Source: Gamsiella multidivaricata
Lineage: Eukaryota > Mortierellomycota > Mortierellomycetes > Mortierellales > Mortierellaceae
Direction: 5' to 3'
Assembly (NCBI RefSeq): GCF_025024155.1
Contig: NW_026251710.1
Location: forward strand, 310,001-374,000
DNA length: 64,000 nucleotides
Shown: positions 9,758 to 22,364 of the stretch, piece after piece
How the letters are laid out: each line of letters begins with the position of its first letter
Numbering within the stretch: position 1 is the stretch's first letter
Position numbers and translations under genes: made by a program
The notes under the pieces: model-generated
The model's input: only the letters and a program-made list of their open reading frames with translations
Databases searched by the model: none
What the model was told of the DNA's origin: nothing

Positions 9758-12700
9758 ATGCACATCATCAAGCCTGAGTGGGTGTGTCATCTTGGTATGA
9801 CATCTATGGAAACCCACCATTGACACCGCAACCAAAAGTGAAACACACCGCGTGCAGCGATTTAACAAAAGCAATTTCATCTTGGAATGGAATAGACGAA
9901 AAGGCAAAGAAGGCGCCCATTTACTCTCTGCATGTGCATCCAGATGGAACACGACTCGCCACCGGTGCTCAAGGTATAACCCAAGCATTTGTCTAGTATG
10001 TCAATCCTTTGGTGTATGCTGGAGACTAAAGACATTTGGATCTTGCACACATTTTATCCGCAATAGACGCAAAAGTAAAGATATGGAACCTGGCACCGAT
10101 CATTGACGCAGAGGAGGATCAGGATCCAGATGCACGGCGACACCTCTGCACCATGTCGCTCCACAACGGTAATAACCCAACCATGCCTGATTCAACTATT
10201 ACTTGAACGTCGGCGGATCCTCGAGTACTCATTATTCCGACATGGTGTATTTTTTTGGTCTGCATAGGTGCGGTACTATGCGTAAAGTGGTCTAACGGAG
10301 AGGGAAAATACTTGGCAACCGGATCTGACGACATGATTGTAATGATCTGGCAACTGGATAGGTATACCGCTACTGAATTCATTGTATGCAATACAATTTG
10401 GTGGCCAACAGGATCCAGCATTTCTATAACTAATCCACGTATTCTCTCCGTCGAATATTTGTATACAGGTCATCTGAATCATGGGGAGGATCTTCGTTCG
10501 GCAACTCGGACGGTCCGAATGTAGAGAACTGGCGCGGAGTAAAACGTCTCTCAGGACACGAATCAGGTACAGGACCGAGATCGTGGCGGATGCGCTAACA
10601 TCAGACAAAAAAGCTGTATTATCCGGGAACTGACTTTTTTCGACTTTTCCTTGATGAACCATAGATGTTACAGACGTGGCCTGGTCACCAGAAAACACAT
10701 ACTTAGCTTCCGCTGGACTGGATTCGAAGATCATAATTTGGGATGGCAGGACCTTTGGTATGTTTACTTCAGATAGAAACCGCTTTGTCCCTGAAATAAC
10801 ATCACTAATGTGTCTTAATGTAATTTTATAGATCGCGTCATTACACTGGATCAACACCAAGGATTTGTGAAAGGACTTACATGGGATCCTGTCGGAAAAT
10901 ATATGGCGTCCCAGGTATGTCAGTCTTTTTGCCATTCACGACCAGCGGAAGGCGGCTTTTTTCATGCATATTTACGAAGGGCTTGTTATATGCTATTTTT
11001 ATAGTCAGACGACAAGTCTGTCAGGATTTGGAGAATCACGGACTGGGAGGTAGAAGTGGAAGTCACTGAGCCGTTTCTCACATCCTCAGGGACGACGTTT
11101 TTCAGGAGACTAAGGTAATATATTGTCCAGAGATATCTTTGTCCATGCATCATGCTATGCGATATGGCCCTCTAATCATACATATCTTGGATACATCTAG
11201 CTGGTCCCCCGATGGTGGTCATATTGCTACAGCTAACGCATTCAACGGATCAATACCAGTGGCATCTGTAATCACGAGAGACAACTGGAAGGCAGATATC
11301 TCGTTGGTGGGCCATGGTGCGCCAGTGGAGGTTGTCGCGTTTAATCCCTTACTATTCAAGTACACCGACAGTGCTGGAAACGCTGGATTCACATCTATAT
11401 GTGCTGTTGGGAGTCAGGACCGGGGACTAACTGTCTGGAGGACGCACGAGCCCAGGCCTTTTGTAGGAATCAAGGAGCTTTTCGAGCACAGTTTCCTGGA
11501 TCTCAGCTGGACACCGGACGGTCAATCGCTTTTCGCATGTTCATATGACGGTACTGTCGCTGTACTTCTCTTCCAATCAGAAAATTTGGGAGAGGCTGTC
11601 CCGGCTGAAGAACGACATCGACTGTTGGCCAAGTACGGATATGAGAGGCGCGGAGAAATCATGGCAGAGACTCCGATCCAGCTTGCGATGGAGGAGCAGC
11701 TAAAGGAGAGTTCCGCAAAATCGAGAATGGATGAACTGATGCAGCATGATTCGTCCATGGAAGGTGTCACATCCACGTTCGCCAAACCGTCAGATCCAAG
11801 CGTCTTCGCCAATACAACCACTAGATCTTCGTCCACTGCTACACCGGCTCCACTACCTGCGCGGCCGCAGACGCATATCGTGGCTAGTGAGCAGACAGTC
11901 ACTATGACGAGCGACGGAAAGAAGCGGATTAAACCACTCTTCCTAGGAAACGGCATGGGCAGTGTACCAGTGACACCTTTCGCTCAACCTGCGGCGTATG
12001 CTGTAGTAAGTATTACGCTCTGTCATATTGCTGTCATCTTACATCTTTTTGGATAGTATATCTAATATATAATGGTTCTGTTCATGCGACCTGGTTTTAG
12101 GGAGGACAAGGTGGAGCAGCAAGAAGGACCAGCTCCGTTGAACGGGGTAATCCCTCAATGGCTATCCCGGATGGTGGATTCCCCACTGTCATTATCGGGA
12201 CCAAACGCAAAGACGCACCAACAAACGGAACAGCCGTGGCAGGAGGACCCGCCAAAAAGGGTCCAGATGCTGCCACAAAGGGCAAGGGAGCACCACTGAA
12301 AACTGAAGAAGAGACCATGTCCAGGACGGCCATTGCGTCGCCACTGCTCGCAGTGTCAAAAGTGAGGCTAGGCGTGCCTCGAGTCCGATCGCATATTACT
12401 AGGAACAGGGTCGGGATGGAGTGCCATAACAGCTTAACTGGAGACCAGCCATCCAAGGTCATCAACAGTCAAAAGGGAGCTGTGGTGTGGGTCGACTATT
12501 TGCCCTCACCGGTACTACTCATGACGGGGAATTCGCACTTTAGTGCTGTTGCTTGTGAAGATGGAGGGCTCTATGTATATTCACTCGCCGGAAGGAGGTA
12601 ATGCAAGCAAGCATCTGCCGGCTTTCTGTACTTTTATTTGTATGTGAATGACAACACTTGTTCTGCTTACTGACACCCGTTATTTCCTTGTCCTCTCGTA

Positions 12701-13848
12701 GGTTAATGCCGTGTATATTGCTAGACTCGGCTGCAACATTAATGGAGTGCGATAATGAGTATCTCATGGTTCTTACCTCATGTGGACTTGTCAGCTCGTG
12801 GTACGATCCAGAAAGTCGGCGTACTCAATTGACCATTTCTTGCCTTTTCTGATACGATCTAATATCTGATCCTAACATCCCGGTATGTTCTGATTCTCTA
12901 GGAATGTCATCCAGCAAACTGCAATCTTGTCTTCTATATCAATTTCACCCATTCTTCAGCCATCAACTCATACGAGTGATATTGCTTCAAGCTCAGTCTC
13001 TATCACCTCGGCTGCTGTCCGCCAGAATGGGTTACCTGTTCTCACAACCTCAGCTGGCCAAGGATACACCTATCACGAAGGAATGAAGGTCTGGGTCAAG
13101 GTCATTGACCCATGGTTTGCCATATCATCCTTCTTTGGCACAGATCCCATGCTGGGCGGCCGCGATTCCTTTGGAGATATTGCTCCTTCCGTACCACTAA
13201 AGAAGGGCGTACTATCGCATCTTCAAGCTGCTGCAACTGGTGGACGATTGGAAAAGGACGTTGCCTTCGCTCAGGAGCTTCTGAATGTCGAGGAATCCGT
13301 GCAGAGTGTGGTGACACTCACCCATCTGGAGGTACGGCGCATCAATTGCTCGCAGAACACAGTACCCCCACAGTTGATAACGATACATGGTTAACAGAAT
13401 TCTTGTTTATTTATTACAATAGAATCAAATGGCTGCGGCGCAAGTTCTTGGTTCACCTTCAGAGTACAAACAATGGTTGCGGTGCTACGTCCAGAGACTC
13501 TCCGACGAGAGCTCTGTGGCAAGAGTCGAGGAGCTCTGCAAGTACTTGCTGGGACCAATGTATCAAGGGTATTGTGCCTTAAAATCAATATTGCAATGGG
13601 TTGATATGTGGTCATGGAATGTTGTTAACAATCTGGTCTGTTGCTTAATTAATGGATTGATTAGAGGAGAGAAGTCGGGCTGGCAGCCAACGATACTCGG
13701 ATTCCAGAAGCGAGAACTGCTGAAGGAGCTGCTCCCTGTCCTGAGCTCGAATCGGGCGCTGCAACGAGTTGTCAAGGAGTATCTGTCGGGATTGGAGAAG
13801 GTGACCAAAGTGAGTGCGAGTGCGAGTCCAACTTCAACCAAGTCTTGA
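9758..13848 (+). CDS. HIR1: HIR complex histone chaperone subunit HIR1/HIRA
   Basis: Fourteen exons sum to 951 residues: 9758-9794, 9896-9973, 10067-10168, 10268-10361, 10469-10566, 10665-10757, 10832-10914, 11005-11114, 11201-12005, 12101-12597, 12702-12800, 12902-13331, 13423-13568 and 13665-13848. The N-terminus (MHIIKPEW) and the WD40 blades match HIRA: HVHPDGTRLATGAQ, WSNGEGKYLATGSDD, DVAWSPENTYLASAGLD, SWSPDGGHIATA. Around residues 469-478 a basic motif DGKKRIKPLF resembles the HIRA B-domain that docks on ASF1. The C-terminal half (exons 10-14) corresponds to the HIRA C domain, which mediates complex assembly. HIRA deposits H3-H4 independently of replication and represses histone genes. 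Most introns are short, several only about 70-110 nt. Confidence 0.93.
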
Positions 13849-13902
13849 GGGACCCACATCGCATACAATTGGACCACATTCACTGTGCCACCAGGGACAA
13901 TC

Positions 13903-13908
13903 AATAAA
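13903..13908 (+). terminator. AATAAA polyadenylation signal of HIR1
   Basis: AATAAA lies about 55 nt after the HIR1 stop codon and ahead of the pyrimidine-rich leader of the next gene (about 13930-14115). Confidence 0.5.
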
Positions 13909-14116
13909 GTTTCTTGACTGTTCAGGTACAAACCTCACTCTGCCTTTTTGTTTCGCTTGCCTCTTAATTCTCACCTTTGAGGTTGATCATTCTTTTTCTC
14001 ATTTCATCTGCTCATCGTCTAAAAGAACGAGTGTCAACTTTTTTACTCGCACTTCAAGGACACTCTTGCTCTGTTATTTTTTCTACTCCCTACTGCATCA
14101 TCGTTTCACGCCAACC

Positions 14117-15378
14117 ATGGCGACCTCATTCGTTCAGTTGTTCACGGCCTTGTACGAATGGACCAAGGAGTGTCCAACAGACCTCAAGAAAGATCTCGAT
14201 GAGTTCTTTATGTCGAAAGAGTTTCTCGACCGGCCCGAGGTCTTTTACAAGGGTAAACTATCACTCCTGCATCCCTCGGTCCCATCATCTGGTGTCATAT
14301 AACTCATGGATTTTTTCTTATTCATCTATGGTTTCGCACAGGCTTTGAGGACTCTAGCGAAAAGTGGGTGGCACTCATCACGATGAAGGGCGTTGAAGAT
14401 ACGCACGCAATGTTGCTCAATCATTTCCAGTATGATTTTATGAAGCTGCACGAGGCGCGGGGAACGTTCTCCCAGGTGTCGCCGGCACCTCAGATGCCGA
14501 ATGCCGCAGCATACAACAAGTTCGTCAAGGATCTCTCCAAGGCCAATAGGATCCTCAGGGCCAAGAAGACGGTCCGAGGATGGGCTCGGGAACTGGACCG
14601 GGCGACTGAGATGGTCATGATCGCGCCAGGTGTCGTCGAATCGACGGACGCGTCAAACCCTACCTCGTATACACCATTGCCGTCACTCCTCTCGACTTCA
14701 GAAAAATCTGCAGCCTCGTTTGGAATGTGGTTTATCTCTGTCGATATTGAATCTTATGAACGCGAACACTCCAGAATCCTTGAAATTGGTTGGTCTATTT
14801 GGGAGTCGCGTGTGAACAAGTTCGTGGATAAGCACTATGCCATCGCGGATTATCGACATCTCAGGAACGGGAAGTATGTGGCGGATCGAAGGGATCGATT
14901 CATGTTTGGCGAGACCGTCTGGGCGAGTCTGCGGGATTCGATCACAGCCTTTCAGGAGGACCTTCAGGCGGCCGCTAGTCGGAACGCGGAGGGTATCTTT
15001 GCGTTGATTGCCCATGATATGTCGAGCGATGAAGGGTATCTGAAGAAGATGGGTGTGGTGTTCCCGAAGGGCATGATCAAATTTGACACGTTGGAATTGA
15101 ACGGCGCCAGAGCTGGGGATAGCAATAAGACGGGACTGGGCAAGTTGTTGGATGAGCTCAATATCGATAACTATTGTCTTCACAATGCAGGTAAGCAAGG
15201 TGCCCCTTGGTTTGCTGAACTCGTTGGCATGGTTCATTTGCATTACTTCGGCTTGCTCACATTGTCTTCTTTTCTGTCCGATCTTATTGTAGGAAATGAT
15301 GCTCATTACACCTTGGAGCTCTTCATGTATCTCGTTCGCAACAATGCCAAGGTTAAGGCTGAGGCGACATTGTTATAA
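14117..15378 (+). CDS. DEDDh-type 3'-5' exonuclease-like protein (Gfd2/YDR514C-like)
   Basis: Three exons (14117-14252, 14342-15190, 15293-15378) give 356 residues. The RNase H-like fold signatures are visible: FISVDIESYE (D-x-E, Exo I), FALIAHDMSSD (Exo II Asp) and HNAGNDAHYTLEL (Exo III His-x4-Asp) spanning intron 2. This order fits the DnaQ/DEDDh superfamily, and the arrangement resembles fungal Gfd2/YDR514C-like proteins, some linked to mRNA export. All putative metal-binding acids are present, so the enzyme could be active. The substrate is unknown. A CT-rich leader precedes the ATG. Confidence 0.8.
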
Positions 15379-15606
15379 TCTATTGTTGGTCAGCCATGAG
15401 CAACTGTATTGTATTATATTGCACATTATTCTTTTTTTCAGGCTTAAGCGCATATCCCCAATGCTATACGATGGAGTCCATTCCTCGTCCTCTCCGTCGG
15501 ATTAAAAGTTTTCTATATCACAAAATGAAGAAAGCGTGGTTTTTTTTATGGTCAGCATGACTTGCCTAGCAAACACAACAATCCATAATAAAATACGCTC
15601 CATCGA

Positions 15607-18376
15607 TCAATCGTAAATACCTTTATGGAATTTGAACTTGTACTTGCGCGCGCAGCGGTGGAGGGTCTTACCAAGTGGTTTAGGTCCACAAAAAAACACA
15701 CCGACCTGGCCATGCTCTCTCGGATGCGCTTGCGCTAGCTCACCAAAGATCTTGTCAAAATTGGGCCTACCATAATACGTTGGCGATCGCAAACCTGTAA
15801 TCGCATCACGATCGCGTCCTTCTAATAGCCGCAAGGTTGAGAAAGTTGTCAAAAATGGATTACAATGTCTGCGTTATAGAAAATAGATGCTCGAGGCCAT
15901 TTGCGGGTACCTGAGAGTATATCAGTAGATGGGTTCGATAACTTCTCTTCCTCCTCCTCTTCTTCGTCTTGATCTTGTTCCTGCGCATACGTTTCATTCC
16001 CGTCGTGTCTTTGTTGCTTGCGCTTCAACAGCCGCTCCCGCTTCTTATTCTGCGTCCTCAAATGGCGTGCGGCTGTCATCGCTGCCGAAGCCCTGGCCTC
16101 CAGCAGGACCGTGTTCATTTCCTCTGCACCAAGTTCTCCAGTCAGATAAGACCGGATCTCGAGGAAATCGGACATGTTCTGTTCCTCGAGTGCGATCAGT
16201 AGATCTTGGAACCATTCGAATGCCTAGGATTTACCAATATGTTATTAGAAAAGATATCTCCAGTCATTCTAGGGTTGGGACTCATGATTAGAGATGGCTT
16301 ACATCGCGATCGCGGCAGACCCAGAAGAAGTAGACCTTTCGGAGAGTGATGATTTTGGTCGGCTGCATGACGCTGTACCAGATATGTTTCAGCACGCTTG
16401 CGAACGGGGTTACGCCGATACCCGCACCGACCAGGACGGCGATCTCGTAGTTGAACGCGTCTTCGCTAGGAGAACCATAAGGTCCGTCGAGGAGCACGCG
16501 TGGGAGGGTGATGGCTTCAATGCTTGGCTGCAGGACACTTGTTGCGAACACTGTCATGGAAACATGTTGGGAAACAAAAATTAAAATGTAAGGCATTTGT
16601 GTTTGAATATTTGCTATGCGGCGAAGTCCTTCAGCTGCATATTGTTACCTGATGCACTGGCCCGTGCTCTCGCTGCACTACTCCCAGATCCAAAGGGAGC
16701 CGTCGCCGCGTTACTCGACGATACCCCAGAGCTCGACCCTGTAGCACCACTCTCGCTTGAGCCATGACACCCACCCCTGTTCCGATTCATCAATTCCTCG
16801 ATCCAGAACTGCTGCTCATCATCAAACGAACACCCCAATCTCCTTGCGAACGCCGCTGTCCAATCTCCGACCATCCGAATATGCACACTCACATAATCCT
16901 CCTCCGGAGCCGACGTGATCGTGAATGGATGCCACTCCCACATCGAGATATCCGGACAGTTCAGAAACACGTACTGCCCAGCCTTGGCCCGAAAATATGA
17001 TTCCCCGCCTCCTTGTTGATTCTGCTGTCTTTCCTTCTTAATCTGGACTTCGACGACTTTTGATGGATGCAGGACAATTTTGGAGATAGTCGTAGGTTGG
17101 CGGGCCCGGATCTCGCGTACGGTGCGTTCGAGAATGTAGACACAGAAAGAACCAAGGACGAACTTGTAGGATCCCGGGGAGGACTTGCAGTAAGGGGGAG
17201 AATCGGCTCGGATGAAGCAAAAGGCACCGTGGTACATGAGTATCAGAAAAAAGAGGATGAAGAGGTGATGTGTGTACCAAAATGTTTCGAAGCGCTTTCC
17301 GCGGACGCGCTCTATTCAAAAGGACAGAAGTAGTCGCTGAGTTGGACAAGTTGTAAAAGCAATAAAGAGTGGGGGCACGTATGGAAACAAGACTTACCAA
17401 CGGAGGATGTCACCATCAGAAAGAGGATCAAGAGGAGCGCATGCCCCGTAGCTCCAGGCCCCGTCATCACAGCCATGTACTGCGCACTCCTTGCTCCCGC
17501 TTGTCCTTGCTCTTCTTGATGCTGCTGCTCGTGTTGTTCCAGATGATAATAATTCACATAGTGTCCAACGACATGTACGACCGAGAACACGACTATCGAC
17601 CAGGCGACAGTCTTATGGAACATGATGTTCTTATCAAACGGCAAGATATCATTCAGAAACGTCGATCGCAATAACGAAATCAGGTTCCGACAGACCGAGA
17701 ACAGGATGAGTCCACAATCAAAGTTGATGACTGCAGCGGATCCACGCGCGATGCCCAGGGTTGTGCCGAAGGTCTTGCGCGCTTGGGTGTACCGGGTCGA
17801 ACGGTTGTAGATCTCGAAACTGAAGTAGAAAATCAGGAGTTGGAGCAGGCACCAGAGGCAGAGGAAGAGTACTCGACGACCTATTTTGGGTGTTGTAAGG
17901 TCATTCAAGCGGTTATTTTCAATTGGGATGTCGCGGAAAGAAAAGTGATATATCGTACCTTCATTCAGCATAAACCGGTCCATCCTGGCTCTCCATGTCG
18001 GCCGCTGCGGGATCCCCAAAGATGCAAATTTTTGTGCAATAGCTTTTTCGATACTCCTCTGACTAGGTGACATGGGCAACACGTTCCTGGATGACAATGG
18101 TCTGGGTAGCTTCAATATACTCGAACTGCTGTCCAATGACCCATTGGATGTCTGTTTTTCCTTTTCAAAAGACCCTTGCTGGGATGCTATGGTAGCGGTC
18201 TCGGTGCTTGCTGTAGCGGAGTCGTCGTTAGTGCTCTGTGGCATAGATGGGTCGTATAATTGACAGACTTGACGGTGGGTGATCTGCTTGGCCTGCTCTG
18301 AGCGATCATGGTTCTTAACCTGATCTTGTTGCTCTGACGGCAATTGCGATTCTTCGTCAATACGGTTTTCGTCCAT
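15607..18376 (-). CDS. NOX: NADPH oxidase, gp91phox family (fungal Nox)
   Basis: Six exons (17959-18376, 17398-17880, 16649-17311, 16303-16550, 15911-16223, 15607-15821) give 779 residues. Two heme-ligating His pairs are visible: HKTVAWSIVVFSVVH, and THHLFILFFLILMYH with spacing matching gp91phox. The FAD motif is HPFTITSAP. NADPH-binding motifs are VGAGIGVTPF and FFCGPKPLGKT. The enzyme passes electrons from NADPH across a membrane to O2, making superoxide; in fungi Nox acts in polarity and development. No EF-hand is seen. Oddities: a polar N-terminal extension of about 130 residues, a Gln/His-rich loop in the membrane domain, a Ser/Ala/Gly-rich insert before the NADPH domain, and a run of seven Glu near the last intron. 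It could equally be named NoxA- or NoxB-like; I cannot decide. Confidence 0.93.
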
Positions 18377-18730
18377 GGTAGTGTATTCTGTGCTCCCTCT
18401 GACCTCGGCCGCTACACTGGTTCAGATACGAATGTGCAAAAAGTTGGAATGGAATGAGAAAGAGATGCGTCCCAGGCTTTCCGTCAGACTTTCCGCCTCC
18501 ATTGTCGCCAGTCAACCTTGGAGGCATAGCATTGAGCGAGCATCAGTAATATATGTTTCAAGGGCAAGGCTAAAGGACATATAGGAGGTTGATAACAGCC
18601 GCACTGGCCAATACTGGCTCTCCTTTCAGTCTGCCCTTCCCCTGAATTGTCTCCCTTTTTTGGGAATGCCTAAACCTTAATGCCTCCCCTATGATGTGCT
18701 TTGAGTTTTATTTGAGGTTGGCAATCATCC
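18377..18730. promoter_or_regulatory. Intergenic region, NOX promoter / 3' end of pseudokinase gene
   Basis: About 350 bp between two minus-strand genes. It should hold the NOX promoter and the 3' end of nothing to the right except the downstream boundary of the pseudokinase-ankyrin gene. I see no gene or clear motif. Confidence 0.35.
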
Positions 18731-21700
18731 TCAGGCTGTCATAGTTCTGTCTAAACCTTCCCGCTCCCCATCTCTCTCGAACGATGCAGAGGACACTGGA
18801 CTACTGCCGCCGGCTGTACTGCCATCGTCATCCCTAGCTCCATGTCCAGAGCCATCTCGCCGACCTGACCGACGTCTGTTAGACCTCCCTAACCTTGCCT
18901 TCACAGAATCCAGCAGCTGCTGTCGTTGATCGCCAAATCGCCACACTTTCAAAAGCGCCTCGATCTCCTGGATTCGACTAATTGACGCTGCGGCAACAGC
19001 CAAAGACTTTGGTGTGACCACACTGCTCATAACATTGGTGTTGCCATTGTGCCCCTGTCCTATCTGGAGAAGACTGCCATTGCTGCTGACGCTGCTGTTC
19101 CGTCGATGGTGCGGCTGAGACTGACAACGTGAAGAACTTGATGACTCCATTGATGAACGTGCAGTTCCAGCATCACTGCCCTGCTGTGGCAGTATGCCCG
19201 CGTTCAGGGTATTCAGCATCTCTTCCGTTACCTGAAGCGCATCGTCCAGTACATGGATCTCACTCATTACCAAACTGGTCTCCAACAAGACTGCCACAAT
19301 CGGTCGCATACCCAGTCGGATCGCCCGATAGAGGACATGCTGATTCTTTGGACTCGCCGGCGGATATGGGTCATCGTAGTTCAGACTGTTCTCCAGGTTC
19401 ACGCCACAGTCCACAATCAGCCAGCGCATCATATCTGCCAGCTTCTTCAAACTCTCCTCCTTGGCCTCCTCTTCAGGCGAAAGAAGTACATTTCCACCAT
19501 TCGCCAAATCTGGCTGCGTTGGGCCCGTGATCCCATTCTCTGCAACTGTGCTTATTCTGGCAAGATTCGGCCCTGTGAATGAACTGCTGGTCGATATAGT
19601 CGTGATCGATGACCGTTTCCGGTTATTTCCACCAAACTGTCCAAGCATACTACCACCAGAGATACCAAGTCCAGAGCTTGCAGCGGCAGGAGGGCCATTA
19701 CTGCTGCCATTCACCCCAGAGCCTCCGTTAGCGTTCACCTCCAATGCAGCCAGTCGATCAATACTCTTGCTCTTCAGCAAGACCTGAATCACGCCGTCTT
19801 GTCGTTTCGTCAACGCGTTCACGTCCGCTCCCGCATCCACCAAAATCTTGAGCGCTGGCGCTGGATCCTGGTTGTAATGTGCGACAAAATGTAACGCCGT
19901 CCACTGGTTGCTATCCCGAGCATTAACATCAATGTCCCGCGTCAAAAGCAACATCATCGCATCCAGATAGGGCTTTTCGCTGGCGCTCAGCAAATGAAGT
20001 GCCGTCCACATGACTGGGCCTTTGGCATTCACATCCGCTCCGAAATCTAACAACAACCGCATCGGTTCCAGCGGCGACGACTTTGCTCTCTCGGCCAGGT
20101 AGTGCAGAGGTGTTTGGCGTGCAGAACTAACAGCATTCGGGTTGGCACCTCGATCGAGCAAGAAATTTAGCACAGCCGGCGAAGGGTTCGGCCGTGAGCA
20201 CAAGTGATGTAAAATTGTCTGTTTGGTTTTTTGGTCGAACGCATTAATCTCGGCTCCCCTGTTGATCAGTAGCTCAAGAACGGCGATATTTGGTACTTGA
20301 TTAGGATTATCCAAATCAGCAACCGTAGAGATCAATGGTGTGTAGTCTGTGACAGGATCCCGCTGGTTGACAGAGATTCCCTTTGAAAGTAACGAGTTGA
20401 TGGCTTTGGTGTCGCCCTTGACAGCTGCTTCCCAAATCTGGATATCTTTGCGTTTTGGAGATGCGGGTGGGGAGTTGAGGGACATGTCCAGTGCTTTACG
20501 GAGGATAGATGTTCGTTTCCTGCCCTGCGATGGCGACTTTGGCGTGAGAGGCTCAATAAGCGATCGCGTACTGAATCCGCCTGATACACTTGGTTCAGAA
20601 GGCGTTGCACCAGATTCTATACACAAATACGAGCGACACATTGTTATAATGTCATTGAGGACGACTTGTCTCGAAAATGCAAATCTTCCTTGAATATAAA
20701 GCTTATACCTGCAATGACTGTGGGTATCGTGACAACAGAGATCAAAGAGATCGGCTTCTTAGCGTTCAATTGAATACCTGTGGTGCCTTTGTTGATGGGC
20801 TCGCGCACATGAAGATCAAACGACGTGTTTGCCATCTCTTTCAACTGCGATCGGATGACAAACAGGCCTGGACGCTGGGCCGGGTCGCGCGAGCATATCT
20901 TTCGGATCAATGACTCCATGGCACTCGGTAGCGATAGCGTCCCCTGAGGCGTTGACATGGTTGGTAAGGGCGCCGATGACTTTCCTGGTGCTGCTGGTGC
21001 CTCTCTGAGTCGGAGGTGGCCGTCAGCAGAGGAGGAGGTGAGGAAGTGACTTGCATGAGATCGGTGCCCCGTCAAGATCTCCAGCATGATGACTCCGAGT
21101 GAATAGATATCGGACGCGGTCGTGCACGGGTTCAATTCTGGGTTGGCGAGTCGTTCAGGTGCTGTGTATATCAGTCCCTTTTCAAAGACACCTCCTGAAT
21201 GGACCCATCTTGCTCCTGGTTTTGGACTGGTGGGTGGGTTAGAATCGGCGGCTGGTTCAGGTCCGCGAACAGATCTTGACGTCTGCCCAAAATCTGTAAG
21301 AACAGCAGTGGGTCCGTTTTCGATCAAGACGTTGTCGCTGTGCAAGTTCATGTGCAGCAGACCATGGTCATGTAGATATAACAGCCCGTTTGCGACTCCT
21401 CGGATCAGCCTGATCTTGTCCATCCAATCTAGCGCGACCCCTTGAGGCGATTTTAGGAATTCATGAAGCGTTCCATGCGCAGACGGTTTTGTCACTATCC
21501 AATCCCGCGCACCACCGAGTTGTTGCATTGAAGACGTAGCTCCTGCAAGCCCAGAATTCGAGGAGAGGGAGAGCGAGGAAATGGACATGGTCATAGAGCC
21601 ATGAGTGCCAGCTTTAGCTCCATTTGAGGGATAATTAGGGCTTGTAGAGGTTGCGGAGGGGTGCTCGCGCGTTGCGCCATAAAAGACGACAAGATTGGGT

Positions 21701-22235
21701 GCCTGAGGGTGGTCGCGCAATTTACTGAGGGCATGCAGCAGGTCGCGAAAGTCCGCGGGGTGACGACAGGACTTGAGGACGACGGGCTTGTACTCTGGCT
21801 CATCTAACCGCGAGGTTGAGGACTGAGCTGAGGAGGTGGAGGAGGCGGATGAGATCGAGTGTACAGAGGCAGACGAGTTATGGGCAGGCTTAATAAGTGT
21901 CCCTCCATGGACCTCGGAGTATTCTGTGGCCTTTATAAGCGGATGCTTTATGATCTAACGGTATCATATTAGCAGCATCAAGTCAAGAGCATTTTTTGTT
22001 GTTTTAGAGTTGGTCGTGGAACTTGAAGAGAATAACATTGGACCCATTGAACAAAGTCATCTTCCTCACATCATGTCATAATGGTATGTTGTGTCCCACC
22101 ACACCGCACTCCCCATACACAAACACGCAGTCGAATGTGAAGAGCAATTGCAACGGCATAGCCTACTGCTCTCAGCGGAATAATATTTCAGCAAAAGGTG
22201 CAATCACCGCCGATACTCGCCAAGCATTGCCACTG

Positions 22236-22266
<31 letters not shown>

Positions 22267-22364
22267 CTGCCGATTGAAAAAAGGTGATACTTTTTATTCT
22301 TGTTTCATGAGGTGTTGTTTCTGTGCCTTACATTGTTAAAGTCGATAGTAGGCAGCATTGTCAT
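18731..22364 (-). CDS. Pseudokinase-ankyrin repeat protein
   Basis: Four exons (22332-22364, 22023-22064, 20709-21954, 18731-20616) give 1068 residues. The first two exons are tiny, and intron 2 starts with the weak donor GTTCCA, so the 5' end is less sure. A protein-kinase-like domain spans about residues 25-410. The VAIK lysine is present (VVLKS), the DFG is intact (TDFGQ), and APE is intact (YTAPERL). The HRD motif reads HMN (21346-21354), replacing the catalytic Asp with Asn, and no glycine-rich loop is visible; a Ser-rich insert sits in the N-lobe instead. Ankyrin repeats follow (ADVNAKGPVMWTALHLLS, ADVNALTKRQDG and others), then low-complexity sequence. The TKL-like kinase fold and ankyrins suggest a scaffold. 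No close named homologue is recognised. Confidence 0.78.
22238..22263. repeat. Homopolymer run of 26 A
   Basis: The run lies inside the first intron of the pseudokinase-ankyrin gene, where it is a T-run in the sense direction. Runs of this length are prone to sequencing and assembly length errors. Confidence 0.9.
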
